Source: Convivina praedatoris
GTDB taxonomy: Bacteria; Bacillota; Bacilli; Lactobacillales; Lactobacillaceae
NCBI RefSeq assembly: GCF_933208495.1
Contig: NZ_CAKOET010000006.1
Span: forward strand, 16,088 to 80,087
Direction: 5' to 3'
Length of the DNA: 64,000 nucleotides
The position numbers and the translations under genes were made by a program. Position 1 is the stretch's first letter. The number at the start of each line of letters is the position of its first letter. A model generated the notes under the pieces. That model saw only the letters and a list, made by a program, of their open reading frames with translations, had not been told where the DNA came from and did no database searches. Below, piece by piece: positions 9,402-17,748 of this stretch.

Positions 9402-9433
9402 TATAAAAAAACACTAGTTTCTACACTAGTGTT
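9402..9433 (-). terminator. Terminator of the GDPD gene
   Basis: On the minus strand AACACTAG / CTAGTGTT with an eight-base loop, followed by a T-run. It lies between the phosphodiesterase gene and the MFS gene. Confidence 0.85.
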
Positions 9434-9440
9434 AATAAAT

Positions 9441-11231
9441 CTAAAAGGCTGATTGCCAATTAACGTCTAATAACTGCGACATTCGTTTAGCATACGATGG
9501 ATTATCATTTTGATCTTTTAGAACTTCCTTTAAAGTGGTTAGATTATCAGTAATAATACCATCTGTGTTCAAGAACACCATTTGTTGCATGTCACTTTCA
9601 TCATTAATTGTCCAAGCCAGCACCCGTTGATTATGACTATGAGCCTCATCCACAATTTTTTGATTCAAAGTGGTTTCTTCTAACGTGTACAAATTAGCAT
9701 TAGTATTGGGCAAGATTAAAGTATACGGCAAAATAAAACTAGCCGGTATTTTCGGCATCAGTTCTTCTGATTTAGAAATAACACGATAATCTAAAGAATG
9801 AATCATGTCATGATCTTGCATCAACCGTTTACTGTATTTCTTTTTAAAGTTATCCATTAACTGTGGACTATCATATTTAGTTGTCTTAATTTCAACCAAA
9901 AGTTTTTGATTCAATCTTTCTGCTGTCGCTAAGTAATCATCAAAACTAACTATCCGAGCCGTTTGGCCATTTTCATGGGCTGTCAGCTTGGTAATCTCAG
10001 CCAAAGTCATATCATGAGGAATCCGATCAACCCCCGTTAGGGCCTTTAAATTCTCATCATGCATGACAACGAACTGATGATCTTTAGTTTCGTGCAGGTC
10101 CATCTCGACATAATCCGGCTTAACCTTAGCTGTTCTTTCTAAAGCCGGTAAAGTATTTTGAACACCATTACCAGCGTCAACCCCACGATGTGAGATTGTC
10201 AACATATCCTTAGCACTACCGAACGAACCAACTAAGTAGGAAATATTAAATAGTACTAGAACCGCTGCAAAGATAGTAATACTAATACCAAAAATTGTTT
10301 TAGCCCGTTTTTGACGTCGGAAAGTCGCCCAAATAGTAGGACTCTTTTTAAGTGGAATTTCATTTGGGAAAATAATAATAAAGGCTAATAAAGTCGTTTC
10401 AAATATTTTTAATAACACTTCAATAATTTCAACTGAAAAAGTTAAGAAAATACCCGAAGTAAAGGCCAAATGCTTCCAATGAACATCAAACATTTCCTGC
10501 AAGGTAACCCCGGCCAATTTGGCCATAGTGATGCTAGTCACAGTTAATGCCGCAATAATTCCTACCCGAATAACATAGCGGATAAAGTGCCCTTTCGTTT
10601 CGGCCCAACTAGTATGAACTGCTTCCTTAAAACCATAATTATTATCTAGCATCAATGGTAAAACGCGTACTAATCGAATCGAAAAGTAAGTTAAAACTAA
10701 GAAACCAGCAAAAATACATACCTCATAATATATATTTTGAGATAAAAATTCTAAAATAAAATCTGGAATAACTAATTTTTTAAGTAAACTTGATGTGAAA
10801 AAAGACGAAGAAGTTGGTAATACCAAAGCTACATATAGTAAGAAAACAAAAATACCTAGAAGTGAAGATGATCGTAAGCTATTCCAGGCGGCCCGCCCAG
10901 CGGCCGATAATTCCAACCCTTTACCACTAGAAATTCGATAGATACTAGTCAACATAAAGGCAAATTGAAGATAGGTTGTTAATAACATCAATACCGCTAA
11001 GATAATTATTAATATCAAGGGTAATCCGCCATATTTCAGTAACACACCTAAATTATTATAAGAAATATAATTAATTCGAAAAACAGCTAAAATAGCTTCC
11101 AAAGCTAAAGTATAAAGTGGAATAAATAGATGCTTGATGACAGCTTGCACAACCACCACTAAAATCGCATATTGCCACCAGTTTTTGTAAAAGGCGCTAT
11201 TGCCACGCCATAAATATCGTAATGTTTTCAT
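9441..11231 (-). CDS. Glycerophosphodiester phosphodiesterase with N-terminal membrane domain
   Basis: A 596-residue two-part protein. Residues 1 to about 335 form a polytopic membrane domain with several helices; the rest, from about 340, is a GDPD TIM barrel. The catalytic SHRGVDAG...NTLPA, EMDLHETKD and VVMHD segments are all present, including both histidines and the metal-binding acidic residues. It should cleave glycerophosphodiesters to sn-glycerol-3-phosphate, probably outside the membrane, where lipoteichoic acid or deacylated lipids would be substrates. This fused form is common in Firmicutes. Single-gene transcript. Confidence 0.92.
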   Translation of the reverse strand: MKTLRYLWRGNSAFYKNWWQYAILVVVVQAVIKHLFIPLYTLALEAILAVFRINYISYNNLGVLLKYGGLPLILIIILAVLMLLTTYLQFAFMLTSIYRISSGKGLELSAAGRAAWNSLRSSSLLGIFVFLLYVALVLPTSSSFFTSSLLKKLVIPDFILEFLSQNIYYEVCIFAGFLVLTYFSIRLVRVLPLMLDNNYGFKEAVHTSWAETKGHFIRYVIRVGIIAALTVTSITMAKLAGVTLQEMFDVHWKHLAFTSGIFLTFSVEIIEVLLKIFETTLLAFIIIFPNEIPLKKSPTIWATFRRQKRAKTIFGISITIFAAVLVLFNISYLVGSFGSAKDMLTISHRGVDAGNGVQNTLPALERTAKVKPDYVEMDLHETKDHQFVVMHDENLKALTGVDRIPHDMTLAEITKLTAHENGQTARIVSFDDYLATAERLNQKLLVEIKTTKYDSPQLMDNFKKKYSKRLMQDHDMIHSLDYRVISKSEELMPKIPASFILPYTLILPNTNANLYTLEETTLNQKIVDEAHSHNQRVLAWTINDESDMQQMVFLNTDGIITDNLTTLKEVLKDQNDNPSYAKRMSQLLDVNWQSAF

Positions 11232-11303
11232 AATAAAGCTCTACCCCATCGCAATTTAATTTTCTTAAGAATAGCATAAGCTAGGCATTTTAAAAACACC
11301 TCA

Positions 11304-11351
11304 TCATAACAAAAAGCACAACATCAATCGATGCTGTGCTTTTTGTTATGA
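11304..11351 (-). terminator. Terminator of the MMPL gene
   Basis: Long inverted repeat: TCATAACAAAAAGCACA pairs with TGTGCTTTTTGTTATGA around a short loop. The stem is about 20 pairs and sits seven bases after the MMPL stop. Confidence 0.85.
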
Positions 11352-11357
11352 TGCTAT

Positions 11358-13637
11358 TTATTTTTCAGAAATCCAATTCCGCTTATTGCCAGGGAAAGCC
11401 CAATTCCACTTACCAAAAATTTGGATCATAGATGGCACAATCATCAACCGAACAATGAAGGCGTCGAATAGAACACCAAAGGACAATGCTAGTCCCATTG
11501 ACTTAATAGTTGGATCAGGATTCAAGGCAAAACTACCAAAGACCGCAATCATAATCAAAGCTGCTGTAATAACGATTGGACCACTATCCTGTAAAGCCAC
11601 AATCACAGCACGGCTATTATCACCTGTCTTCAAGTATTCTTCACGAGCACGAGAAACCATAAAGACTTCATAGTCCATCGCCAAACCGAACAAAATACCA
11701 ATTACGACCACCGGTAAGAAGGAAATCAATGGTGCACCCTTACTAATACCAAAGAAACCTTTCATGAAGCCGTCTTGCATTACCAAGGTAGTGAAGCCAA
11801 ATGAAGCTAAGAGGGAAATACCAAAACCAGCCATTGCAATCAAAGGAATGACAAATGATCGGAATACTAACATCAATAAGATGAATGCCAAACCAATGAT
11901 AATACCGGCAAATACTGGGGTGGCCCGGTTAAGTTTATCGGTAATATCTAGGTTCACGGCACTAACACCAGTCAAAGTGATTTTAGCATGATAGCTGCTT
12001 TCAGTGGTCTTAGAATAATTCTTAATCTGATTAGCTAACTTTTCAGTTTGCTCAGATTCTGATCCCTTCTTAGGAATCACAACCATCATGGCATACTTAC
12101 CATCAGCACTTACTTTATAAGGCTTTGATGCTTGCTGCAGAATAGTTGCCTTAATTTTAGCAGCAGCCTCGGCCTTTTGCTGATCAGTAGGCATCTGCCC
12201 GGTTGCCTGAGCTTGAGCCATAGCTTGTTGCTGCATCTGTTGAGTTAACTGGGCCTTTAAGGCTTGGGCCTTAGCCTGATCAACCATTGGTAGCATTGTT
12301 TTAGTGCCATCAAGCCCATTCAGATGATCAGCAATTTTAGCCAAATTCTCTTCATCATCAGCAGTTTTATCTAATTCCACCACTGCAATCAAAGGTGAAT
12401 TGACCCCTTCACCAAATTTATCTGAAATAATATCATAAGCTTGACGTTCAGTACGATTTTCGGGTAAAGAGCCATTATATGGCATACCCATACGCATATG
12501 TTCAGCAGGTACAGCCAATCCAAGCAAGACTGCAACACCAACGATTACAATTGTCCAAGGGTGCTTAACCAAAAATGAAGTTGCCTTACTTGGATTAGCA
12601 GCCATTTCATCAACTGTCTTTGTATTAGGCTTGATAAACTTCTGAGCCCAACTAATCATAGCTGGTAGGAAGGTCAAGGCCGAAATGAGGGCAAAGAATA
12701 CACCTACAGCTGCGGCAAATCCCATAGCTGAGACAAAGTCAATGCCCAAAAGGCTCAAACCGCATACTGCGATAATAACTGTCACACCGGCAAAGATAAC
12801 TGACTTACCAGCCTCTTGTAAAGCCCGACCCAAGGCTTCGGCTTGATCACCATCGGTATCAGCTAAATCAGTCTTATAGCGGTTCAAAATGAATAAGGCA
12901 TAGTCAATACCAACTGCCAAACTCAACATAACTGCCAAAGTTTCACCAACGTTAGCTAGATCAAAGAAGTTTGTCCCAATCGTAATCAGTAAGACACCAC
13001 TACCCAAACCAACCAATGCACTAACAATTGGCATACCAGCAGTCACAAAGGATCTAAAGAGAATTAACAGTAAGATAAAGGCAATGGTTACACCAATAAT
13101 TTCTGATGTACCACCCAAATCCATTGGCGTTACTCGGGCTGAACCAGTATAAGCCAAGGTAGTGCCTTTGTCCTTAACTTTATCATCAAAAATCTTACGA
13201 ACATTATTAACTAATGTGTAAGGAACGTTTTGACCACTTTGTTTAAAGGTCACGTCCACATAAGTAGTCGTTTTATCTTCACTAATAATACCAGAATCAT
13301 AAGGATTAGAAATTGACTTAATATCTGAGCCATATTTATCCTGAGCCTTTTGGATAGCTTGAGCAACTTGGCTTTTGATTTCATCACTATTAACGCCATC
13401 GCCATCCTTATGCTGAATAACTACTTTCAAGGTTCCACTATTCGGATTTAAATCAAATTCCTTTTCCAAGGTTGATTGAATTTCAGTGGAGGGAATCCCA
13501 GAAATCGACAGATTAGTGACGAAATGTGACCCCATACCAACTGCACCCCAGACAAATGCAACTAGTAGCACTAGCCATGCCAATAGGGTTTTGAATTTAT
13601 TATGATAAATCCATTTTCCTAACCGTTTGAGCATCAT
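11358..13637 (-). CDS. MMPL/RND-family membrane exporter
   Basis: A 759-residue protein with the RND layout seen in MmpL/YdgH-type transporters: an N-terminal helix, an extracellular domain (about 40-170), a helix bundle, a second large external loop (about 385-555) and a second helix bundle. The motif VGIDYALFILNRY (near 245) and its partner LAMDYEVFMVSRAREEY (near 655) carry the conserved Asp-Tyr pairs of the proton relay. The second loop holds a Gln/Ala-rich insert. Likely exports lipids or amphiphilic drugs. Divergent from a TetR gene that probably controls it. Confidence 0.9.
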   Translation of the reverse strand: MMLKRLGKWIYHNKFKTLLAWLVLLVAFVWGAVGMGSHFVTNLSISGIPSTEIQSTLEKEFDLNPNSGTLKVVIQHKDGDGVNSDEIKSQVAQAIQKAQDKYGSDIKSISNPYDSGIISEDKTTTYVDVTFKQSGQNVPYTLVNNVRKIFDDKVKDKGTTLAYTGSARVTPMDLGGTSEIIGVTIAFILLLILFRSFVTAGMPIVSALVGLGSGVLLITIGTNFFDLANVGETLAVMLSLAVGIDYALFILNRYKTDLADTDGDQAEALGRALQEAGKSVIFAGVTVIIAVCGLSLLGIDFVSAMGFAAAVGVFFALISALTFLPAMISWAQKFIKPNTKTVDEMAANPSKATSFLVKHPWTIVIVGVAVLLGLAVPAEHMRMGMPYNGSLPENRTERQAYDIISDKFGEGVNSPLIAVVELDKTADDEENLAKIADHLNGLDGTKTMLPMVDQAKAQALKAQLTQQMQQQAMAQAQATGQMPTDQQKAEAAAKIKATILQQASKPYKVSADGKYAMMVVIPKKGSESEQTEKLANQIKNYSKTTESSYHAKITLTGVSAVNLDITDKLNRATPVFAGIIIGLAFILLMLVFRSFVIPLIAMAGFGISLLASFGFTTLVMQDGFMKGFFGISKGAPLISFLPVVVIGILFGLAMDYEVFMVSRAREEYLKTGDNSRAVIVALQDSGPIVITAALIMIAVFGSFALNPDPTIKSMGLALSFGVLFDAFIVRLMIVPSMIQIFGKWNWAFPGNKRNWISEK

Positions 13638-13673
13638 TTGCTCCTCCTATATATAAAAAAGTAACTGTGGGTT

Positions 13674-13702
13674 ATTCTACTAGGGTGTTTTAGCTGGGTA
13701 AA
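13674..13702 (-). promoter_or_regulatory. Promoter of the MMPL gene
   Basis: TTTACC, 17-base spacer, TAGAAT on the minus strand, 36 bases before the MMPL start. The tetR operator lies about 20 bases upstream of this -35 box. Confidence 0.65.
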
Positions 13703-13712
13703 GAGATAAAAA

Positions 13713-13737
13713 TGGTATACTGTCTATAAAGTAGACA
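13713..13737 (+). promoter_or_regulatory. tetR extended -10 box overlapping a TetR-type operator
   Basis: TGGTATACT (extended -10, 13713-13721) abuts the perfect inverted repeat TGTCTA-TAAAG-TAGACA (13721-13737). The 17-bp dyad has the size and position of a TetR-family autoregulatory operator. I infer that it controls both this gene and the divergent exporter. Confidence 0.7.
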
Positions 13738-13764
13738 AATTTTAAAAAATGTATAGGTGAACAA

Positions 13765-14271
13765 ATGTCAACCAAACGATCCCAATTAATGAACCAACAT
13801 ATCACCAGTGTTACCATGCAAACTTTACAAACGGTACCCTTTTCTAAATTAAGTATCAAACAAATTTGTGATATTGCCGACATCAATCGCAATACCTTTT
13901 ATCGCCATTTCCATGATAAATATGACCTTATGAATGCCATCCTATCAGTTACCTTTAAACAATTTTTTGAACACGTTGATTTAGATACATTTAAAGCTTC
14001 ACCGTTTTCAATTCTACAAGACTTGCAGATGAATCAATATATTGATATTTTAGATTTTCAACTCCAGGATACCGAATTCAAAAAAATTTTTGATGCAGCA
14101 GTGTTCAAACACCTGTTCAAATTATCCGATGATCCTGAATTTATTTGGACTCTCGGCGAAATCTATGTAGTCAGCATTTGGAATCAGCAACGTAAACATC
14201 CCTATGACAAAGCCGATGGCTACCGCATTTTAGATGAAATTATTCGCACTAAACGTTTCCCAACTGATTAA
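13765..14271 (+). CDS. TetR-family transcriptional regulator
   Basis: A 168-residue protein with an N-terminal helix-turn-helix: KLSIKQICDIADINRNTFYRHF matches the TetR DNA-binding signature within residues 28-52, though quoted here only to fix its place. The C-terminal ligand domain is divergent, as is usual. Divergent arrangement with the MMPL exporter and a 17-bp dyad at its own promoter indicate a local repressor that is released when the exporter's substrate appears. It is short for the family, close to the DhaS/TetR_C group. Stop codons of this gene and the next convergent gene are directly adjacent. Confidence 0.88.
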   Translation: MSTKRSQLMNQHITSVTMQTLQTVPFSKLSIKQICDIADINRNTFYRHFHDKYDLMNAILSVTFKQFFEHVDLDTFKASPFSILQDLQMNQYIDILDFQLQDTEFKKIFDAAVFKHLFKLSDDPEFIWTLGEIYVVSIWNQQRKHPYDKADGYRILDEIIRTKRFPTD

Positions 14272-14808
14272 TCAATCTGACAGTTCACCGATAAAATGTA
14301 GTTGAGGACTTTTCACTAAAGAATTAGGGCTGCTACCATATACTCCTTGTGGCAAATCCATTCCCAACTTGGCATAATATTTCGTCCAATAATCCTGTTC
14401 TTTGGGGCCACCAAATTCCAGAGGATTTAATTTAAAAATATTCTGTCCCTTAAAGGCTTCAGTAATCAACTCTGAGCAGTATAGGCCTTCATCATTTGGC
14501 AAAAAGCTATAATTATAGGGGCGATTTAAATTATCTTGCGCCCTGACAACCGCCCGAGAAATATTATTTCCCCGAGCATTAATCCGATACAAATCAACTA
14601 ATCCTTTCCGTTTCACCAGGAAATCAGTTAATGTTTCTGTTAAACATCCGTCTGGCATACTAGCATGGATGACCCATATTTCTGGTTCAATCTGAGTCAC
14701 AAGTGCAACATGGATATAACTATTTTGACCTGTACTTTGCGCAATCATTTGGTCTAATTTTTTATGACCACTTCGCACAAAGAGTAAATCACCTTCACGA
14801 ATTTCCAT
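14272..14808 (-). CDS. YiiX-like permuted NlpC/P60 (papain-like) enzyme
   Basis: A 178-residue protein with the permuted papain-like pattern of the YiiX/YebB family (DUF830): a histidine in SYIHVALV (H33) comes before a cysteine in GLYCSELI (C111), the reverse of the usual NlpC/P60 order. Members cleave amide or peptide bonds, some on lipids; substrate here is unknown. No signal peptide or membrane segment is visible. I use the ATG at 14808, placed nine bases after GGAG; two upstream in-frame starts overlap the ribosome site. It converges on tetR with no spacer and no visible shared terminator. Confidence 0.82.
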   Translation of the reverse strand: MEIREGDLLFVRSGHKKLDQMIAQSTGQNSYIHVALVTQIEPEIWVIHASMPDGCLTETLTDFLVKRKGLVDLYRINARGNNISRAVVRAQDNLNRPYNYSFLPNDEGLYCSELITEAFKGQNIFKLNPLEFGGPKEQDYWTKYYAKLGMDLPQGVYGSSPNSLVKSPQLHFIGELSD

Positions 14809-14842
14809 CTGCATACTCTCCAATATAAAATTTAACTAAAGA

Positions 14843-14875
14843 AAAATCAGCTCATTTTGTATGAACTGATTTTTT
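14843..14875 (-). terminator. Terminator of the serine-rich gene
   Basis: On the minus strand AATCAGTTCA / TGAGCTGATT (one wobble) followed by TTTC, just after the serine-rich gene and before the YiiX-like gene. Confidence 0.8.
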
Positions 14876-14886
14876 CATCTTATACA

Positions 14887-16188
14887 TTAATCTTGGTCAA
14901 CACCGAAATATTCCATTAGCTTAGCGCCACGACGGGGACGCTTTTTCTTGTCGTCCGCTTCGGCATTATCTTTACTTGACTCTTTATTGGTACTTTCCGA
15001 ATTTTGGGCTTCACTTTCAGAACGCTGTTCATTCGTTGACCCAGCATGTGACTGTGATTCCTCTAAGGAAATACTGTGATAGCTGCTGTTGAAAGTAGAA
15101 AGAGATTCTGAGGCTGACTGTTCTTCATCCATAGAAGCCACTGATTCACTATTAGCCTGTGACGTACTCATTGAAGCAGTACTATCTGATGATGATAGCG
15201 AAACGCTTTCAGATTCTGAGGCTGAATTAGAAACTGAGCGCGATGTCCGAATCGAAGTTAAGTTTTCAGAAATCAACATTGATAAACTATCAGAATTTGA
15301 AAGCTTTAATGATTCTGATTCTTGCGTCTTAGTTGACTGAGCAATCGATTCACTTTCCGATGTTGAAGTATGTGCTAACTGGCTCTCATTTACTCTAAAA
15401 ATCGTACTTTCTGAACGGGGTTCAAAGCGAGCTCCGGCGGTAGCATAAAAATTACGCATCTCCATCTCAGAATGGAGTACTGATTCAGAGTTAAGCTGTG
15501 ACAAGGACTCAGAAGTACTACGTACACTAGCATTCGAGTTACTAATGGAGTTATACGCACTGGTTGAACCAGAATCAGAGCTACTTGTTGACAATGAATA
15601 AATTAATGAATCTGAAGTTGAAGTACTTTGTACACTTGAATTCAACTGGCTAGTCCAAAGAGAAGCCTCATTAGAATGCGACTGAGAGAAGAAGGTCGAA
15701 CGAACAACACTGTCAGAACGTGACTCCAAACTTTGTTCAGACTCAACCATACTCTGTAAGTTAGATTCAGAAATTGCAACAGAAGTTGACCGTAATTCTG
15801 ACCAATGCGCTTCAGTACTAAGAGATTGCGATTCCATGTCAGATTGCAAACGTGATAAGTATTCCTTGTTAGACGTCGAATAATTATGTGAAACCGATTC
15901 ACTAGCTACACTTGAATTAGAAACACTAACCGAATCCTCCACCAATTGACTATTTAACGTTGAAACACTATCAGAAACTGATGTTTCAACACTACGCATT
16001 TGACTTTCTTCTTCTGCTCGTGAAATTGAAGAAGACAAAGACAAGGATGAAATCATACTAACTGCATTTGATTGGCTAATTACACTAACTGTTGATTCTT
16101 TTTCAGATGTCGATTGACTCATGAATGTTGATTCTTGTGCACTAGTTGAGTCTGCAACAAAAGGTGAAAAGTCTGAATTATTACTCAT
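14887..16188 (-). CDS. Serine-rich low-complexity protein without signal peptide
   Basis: I do not recognise this protein. It has 433 residues, of which I count 136 serines (31%), in irregular SxS, SES and STS patterns along nearly its whole length. One serine-poor stretch (about residues 241-266, rich in Met/Glu/Phe/Arg) interrupts it. The C-terminus is charged: acidic NAEADD, then KKKRPRRG, then a short hydrophobic/acidic end. There is no signal peptide, transmembrane helix or LPXTG, so it is unlike the exported SRR adhesins it superficially resembles; no SecA2 or glycosyltransferase genes are near. Start at ATG 16188, nine bases after GGAG. Follows the four-helix protein by 56 bases without a terminator. 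Confidence 0.8.
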   Translation of the reverse strand: MSNNSDFSPFVADSTSAQESTFMSQSTSEKESTVSVISQSNAVSMISSLSLSSSISRAEEESQMRSVETSVSDSVSTLNSQLVEDSVSVSNSSVASESVSHNYSTSNKEYLSRLQSDMESQSLSTEAHWSELRSTSVAISESNLQSMVESEQSLESRSDSVVRSTFFSQSHSNEASLWTSQLNSSVQSTSTSDSLIYSLSTSSSDSGSTSAYNSISNSNASVRSTSESLSQLNSESVLHSEMEMRNFYATAGARFEPRSESTIFRVNESQLAHTSTSESESIAQSTKTQESESLKLSNSDSLSMLISENLTSIRTSRSVSNSASESESVSLSSSDSTASMSTSQANSESVASMDEEQSASESLSTFNSSYHSISLEESQSHAGSTNEQRSESEAQNSESTNKESSKDNAEADDKKKRPRRGAKLMEYFGVDQD

Positions 16189-16244
16189 GTTTACCATCTC
16201 CAAATAAATTTTATTCTAAATACCGAACTTTACTAGGCGTTTAA

Positions 16245-16967
16245 TTAATTGTTATTAGTGGTTACACCAGTAGCGGGTAAATCATTAGCTTTATCACCAT
16301 TACCCATGGTGCCATTAATATGATTTTGCTTAGCTGCTGGACCGCCGTAGTAACTTGGAATCTGACTACTATTACCACCTAATGAACCATTTCCAGAAGC
16401 ATTAGCGACTCCTTGCCCTGCTCCAGTGACACCAGTATTCGTACCGGTTTGATTGCTATCAGAGTTCTGAGACTGTCCCTTTTTATCCGGATTAGCTGTT
16501 TTAGAACTAGCGTTGCTGCTATTTTTTTTAGCAGTCGATTTTTTAGAACTCGTTCTTGAATCAGATTGCTCTTCTTTTGAATTTTGACTAGTAGTCATGG
16601 CCTTTATATTATCTGACAACAATAGAATTGGTGTCATAAAAATCATCCCCACTGAGGCAATCCGTAAAAATTTTTGAAAATTAGAAGGCTTAAGACCCCG
16701 CTTGCCCAGAAAAGCTGTTGCAATCTGAACCAAAGAAATAAACAAACTAAAATAACCCAACCATAAAATACTTTGGCTCATACTCTGAACAAATTGATTT
16801 AAAATCAATAATATAGTAGTCAAAACAATGGCAATCAATAGTCCATAGCGGTAACGAACTCGCGCTGGTTTTGCCGATGCTTGTCTACGAAAGAAAGCAT
16901 AAATAACTTCTAACGCAATTAAAGCTAAGCTAATATATAAAATCCAGTGAACTAATAAATCAGCCAC
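16245..16967 (-). CDS. Four-helix membrane protein with low-complexity tail ending in LPATG
   Basis: Unrecognised 240-residue protein. Four predicted helices (about 5-26, 41-60, 66-88, 101-119) have basic loops (FFRRQ...RVRYRY and GKRGLKPSNFQK) that, by the positive-inside rule, put both ends outside. Residues 125-240 form a Ser/Lys-rich then Asn/Gly-rich disordered tail that ends with LPATG at 230-234 and only six more residues. A true sortase signal would need a hydrophobic segment and basic tail, which are absent. Start is GTG at 16967, seven bases after GGGAG. Probably cotranscribed with the serine-rich gene. Confidence 0.78.
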   Translation of the reverse strand: MADLLVHWILYISLALIALEVIYAFFRRQASAKPARVRYRYGLLIAIVLTTILLILNQFVQSMSQSILWLGYFSLFISLVQIATAFLGKRGLKPSNFQKFLRIASVGMIFMTPILLLSDNIKAMTTSQNSKEEQSDSRTSSKKSTAKKNSSNASSKTANPDKKGQSQNSDSNQTGTNTGVTGAGQGVANASGNGSLGGNSSQIPSYYGGPAAKQNHINGTMGNGDKANDLPATGVTTNNN

Positions 16968-17036
16968 ATCTAAACTCCCTCTCAAATGATAATAGATAAC
17001 AGTGTTGAATATTAATTACATACATTCTTCCCAATC

Positions 17037-17059
17037 TGATATACCTTTCAAGTATATCA
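17037..17059 (-). promoter_or_regulatory. Extended -10 promoter overlapped by an 8-bp dyad
   Basis: On the minus strand TGATATACT gives an extended -10 element. It is embedded in the perfect inverted repeat TGATATAC-N7-GTATATCA. The dyad could be an operator or a hairpin at the 5' end of the transcript for the membrane/serine-rich pair. Confidence 0.6.
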
Positions 17060-17131
17060 TAATTCATTTAAAATTGGCTGGGGGAACTACTCACCCCTAA
17101 TTTAGTTCACTAAGGTAGTAAAAAATGAAAA

Positions 17132-17158
17132 TAAAAAAAATCAACCGTAGTTGATTTT
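17132..17158 (-). terminator. Terminator of the PASTA gene
   Basis: On the minus strand AAAATCAAC-TACG-GTTGATTTT followed by a T-run. The 5' arm overlaps the stop codon of the PASTA gene, isolating it from the next transcript. Confidence 0.82.
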
Positions 17159-17621
17159 ATTTTTTAAATGGTAATTTTTTTAATATTTTTTTCGAAAAAC
17201 CGTTAACTTCTTTAGCAACTGCTTCCCGTTGTTGATGCTTGCGTTGCTTGGCTTCCTCTTCTTCTAATGCAATTTCCTTGCTGCGTTCAATAATCTGTTC
17301 ATCGGCATAGTACAGCTTAATGTGGGTGTCAGGACTAACAACTAGACCTGAATGAGGACGAACAGTAATAATTTTATCAGCTTTTTTATTTGCCAAACGT
17401 GAACCAGGAACAGTTAAAGAGCTAGAATACTCGAAACCATAACTTTCTAACAATTTACCAGCTTCTTGTGGTGATAATCCCTTTACATTGGGAATTTTAA
17501 TATAGTTTTTACGCTTAGCAACTTCTGAATTAACAGTCAACGCGACTTTTTCTAACACAGCTGGGCTCATAATTCCAACCGTCATTTTTTCTAAAGACTC
17601 CACAAATCTATTCTTGGCCAA
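17157..17621 (-). CDS. Soluble single-PASTA-domain protein
   Basis: A 154-residue protein with one PASTA domain at about 41-105 (IPNVKGLSPQEAGKLLESYG...VSPDTHIKLYYA pattern), an N-terminal helical part and a charged, probably coiled-coil segment (about 108-140) ending in a basic tail. PASTA domains normally sit outside the cell on Ser/Thr kinases or penicillin-binding proteins and sense peptidoglycan; here there is no signal peptide or membrane helix. The start is TTG at 17621, seven bases after GGAGG; longer in-frame starts lack a ribosome site. Own terminator; function unknown. Confidence 0.8.
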   Translation of the reverse strand: MAKNRFVESLEKMTVGIMSPAVLEKVALTVNSEVAKRKNYIKIPNVKGLSPQEAGKLLESYGFEYSSSLTVPGSRLANKKADKIITVRPHSGLVVSPDTHIKLYYADEQIIERSKEIALEEEEAKQRKHQQREAVAKEVNGFSKKILKKLPFKK

Positions 17622-17662
17622 GCCATTACCTCCTCGATAATATGAATTTAAACATGCCATCA

Positions 17663-17671
17663 ATTGTAACA
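17663..17671 (-). promoter_or_regulatory. Possible extended -10 box of the PASTA gene
   Basis: TGTTACAAT on the minus strand, about 42 bases before the TTG start. No good -35 box is seen. Confidence 0.45.
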
Positions 17672-17714
17672 AATTCTTTAGCCAATATGATAGAAGTTTT
17701 CATAGATTAAGGCA

Positions 17715-17744
17715 ATAAAAAAGAGCCAAATTAAATTGGCTCTT
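17715..17744 (-). terminator. Terminator of the sugar porter gene
   Basis: On the minus strand AAGAGCCAA / TTGGCTCTT followed by TTTTTATT, immediately after the sugar porter stop. Confidence 0.88.
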
Positions 17745-17748
17745 AAAT

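Noticed and set aside
9441..11231. Lipoteichoic-acid synthase
   Set aside because: The soluble domain has the GDPD histidine/acidic motifs, not the alkaline-phosphatase fold signatures of LtaS.
15089..15340. Acidic 83-codon open frame on the plus strand inside the serine-rich gene
   Set aside because: It is a mirror of the biased codons of the minus-strand gene, with no ribosome site or promoter.
14887..16188. Serine-rich repeat adhesin (SRR glycoprotein)
   Set aside because: Composition is similar, but there is no signal peptide, no LPXTG anchor, no regular repeat unit, and no SecA2/GtfAB genes nearby.
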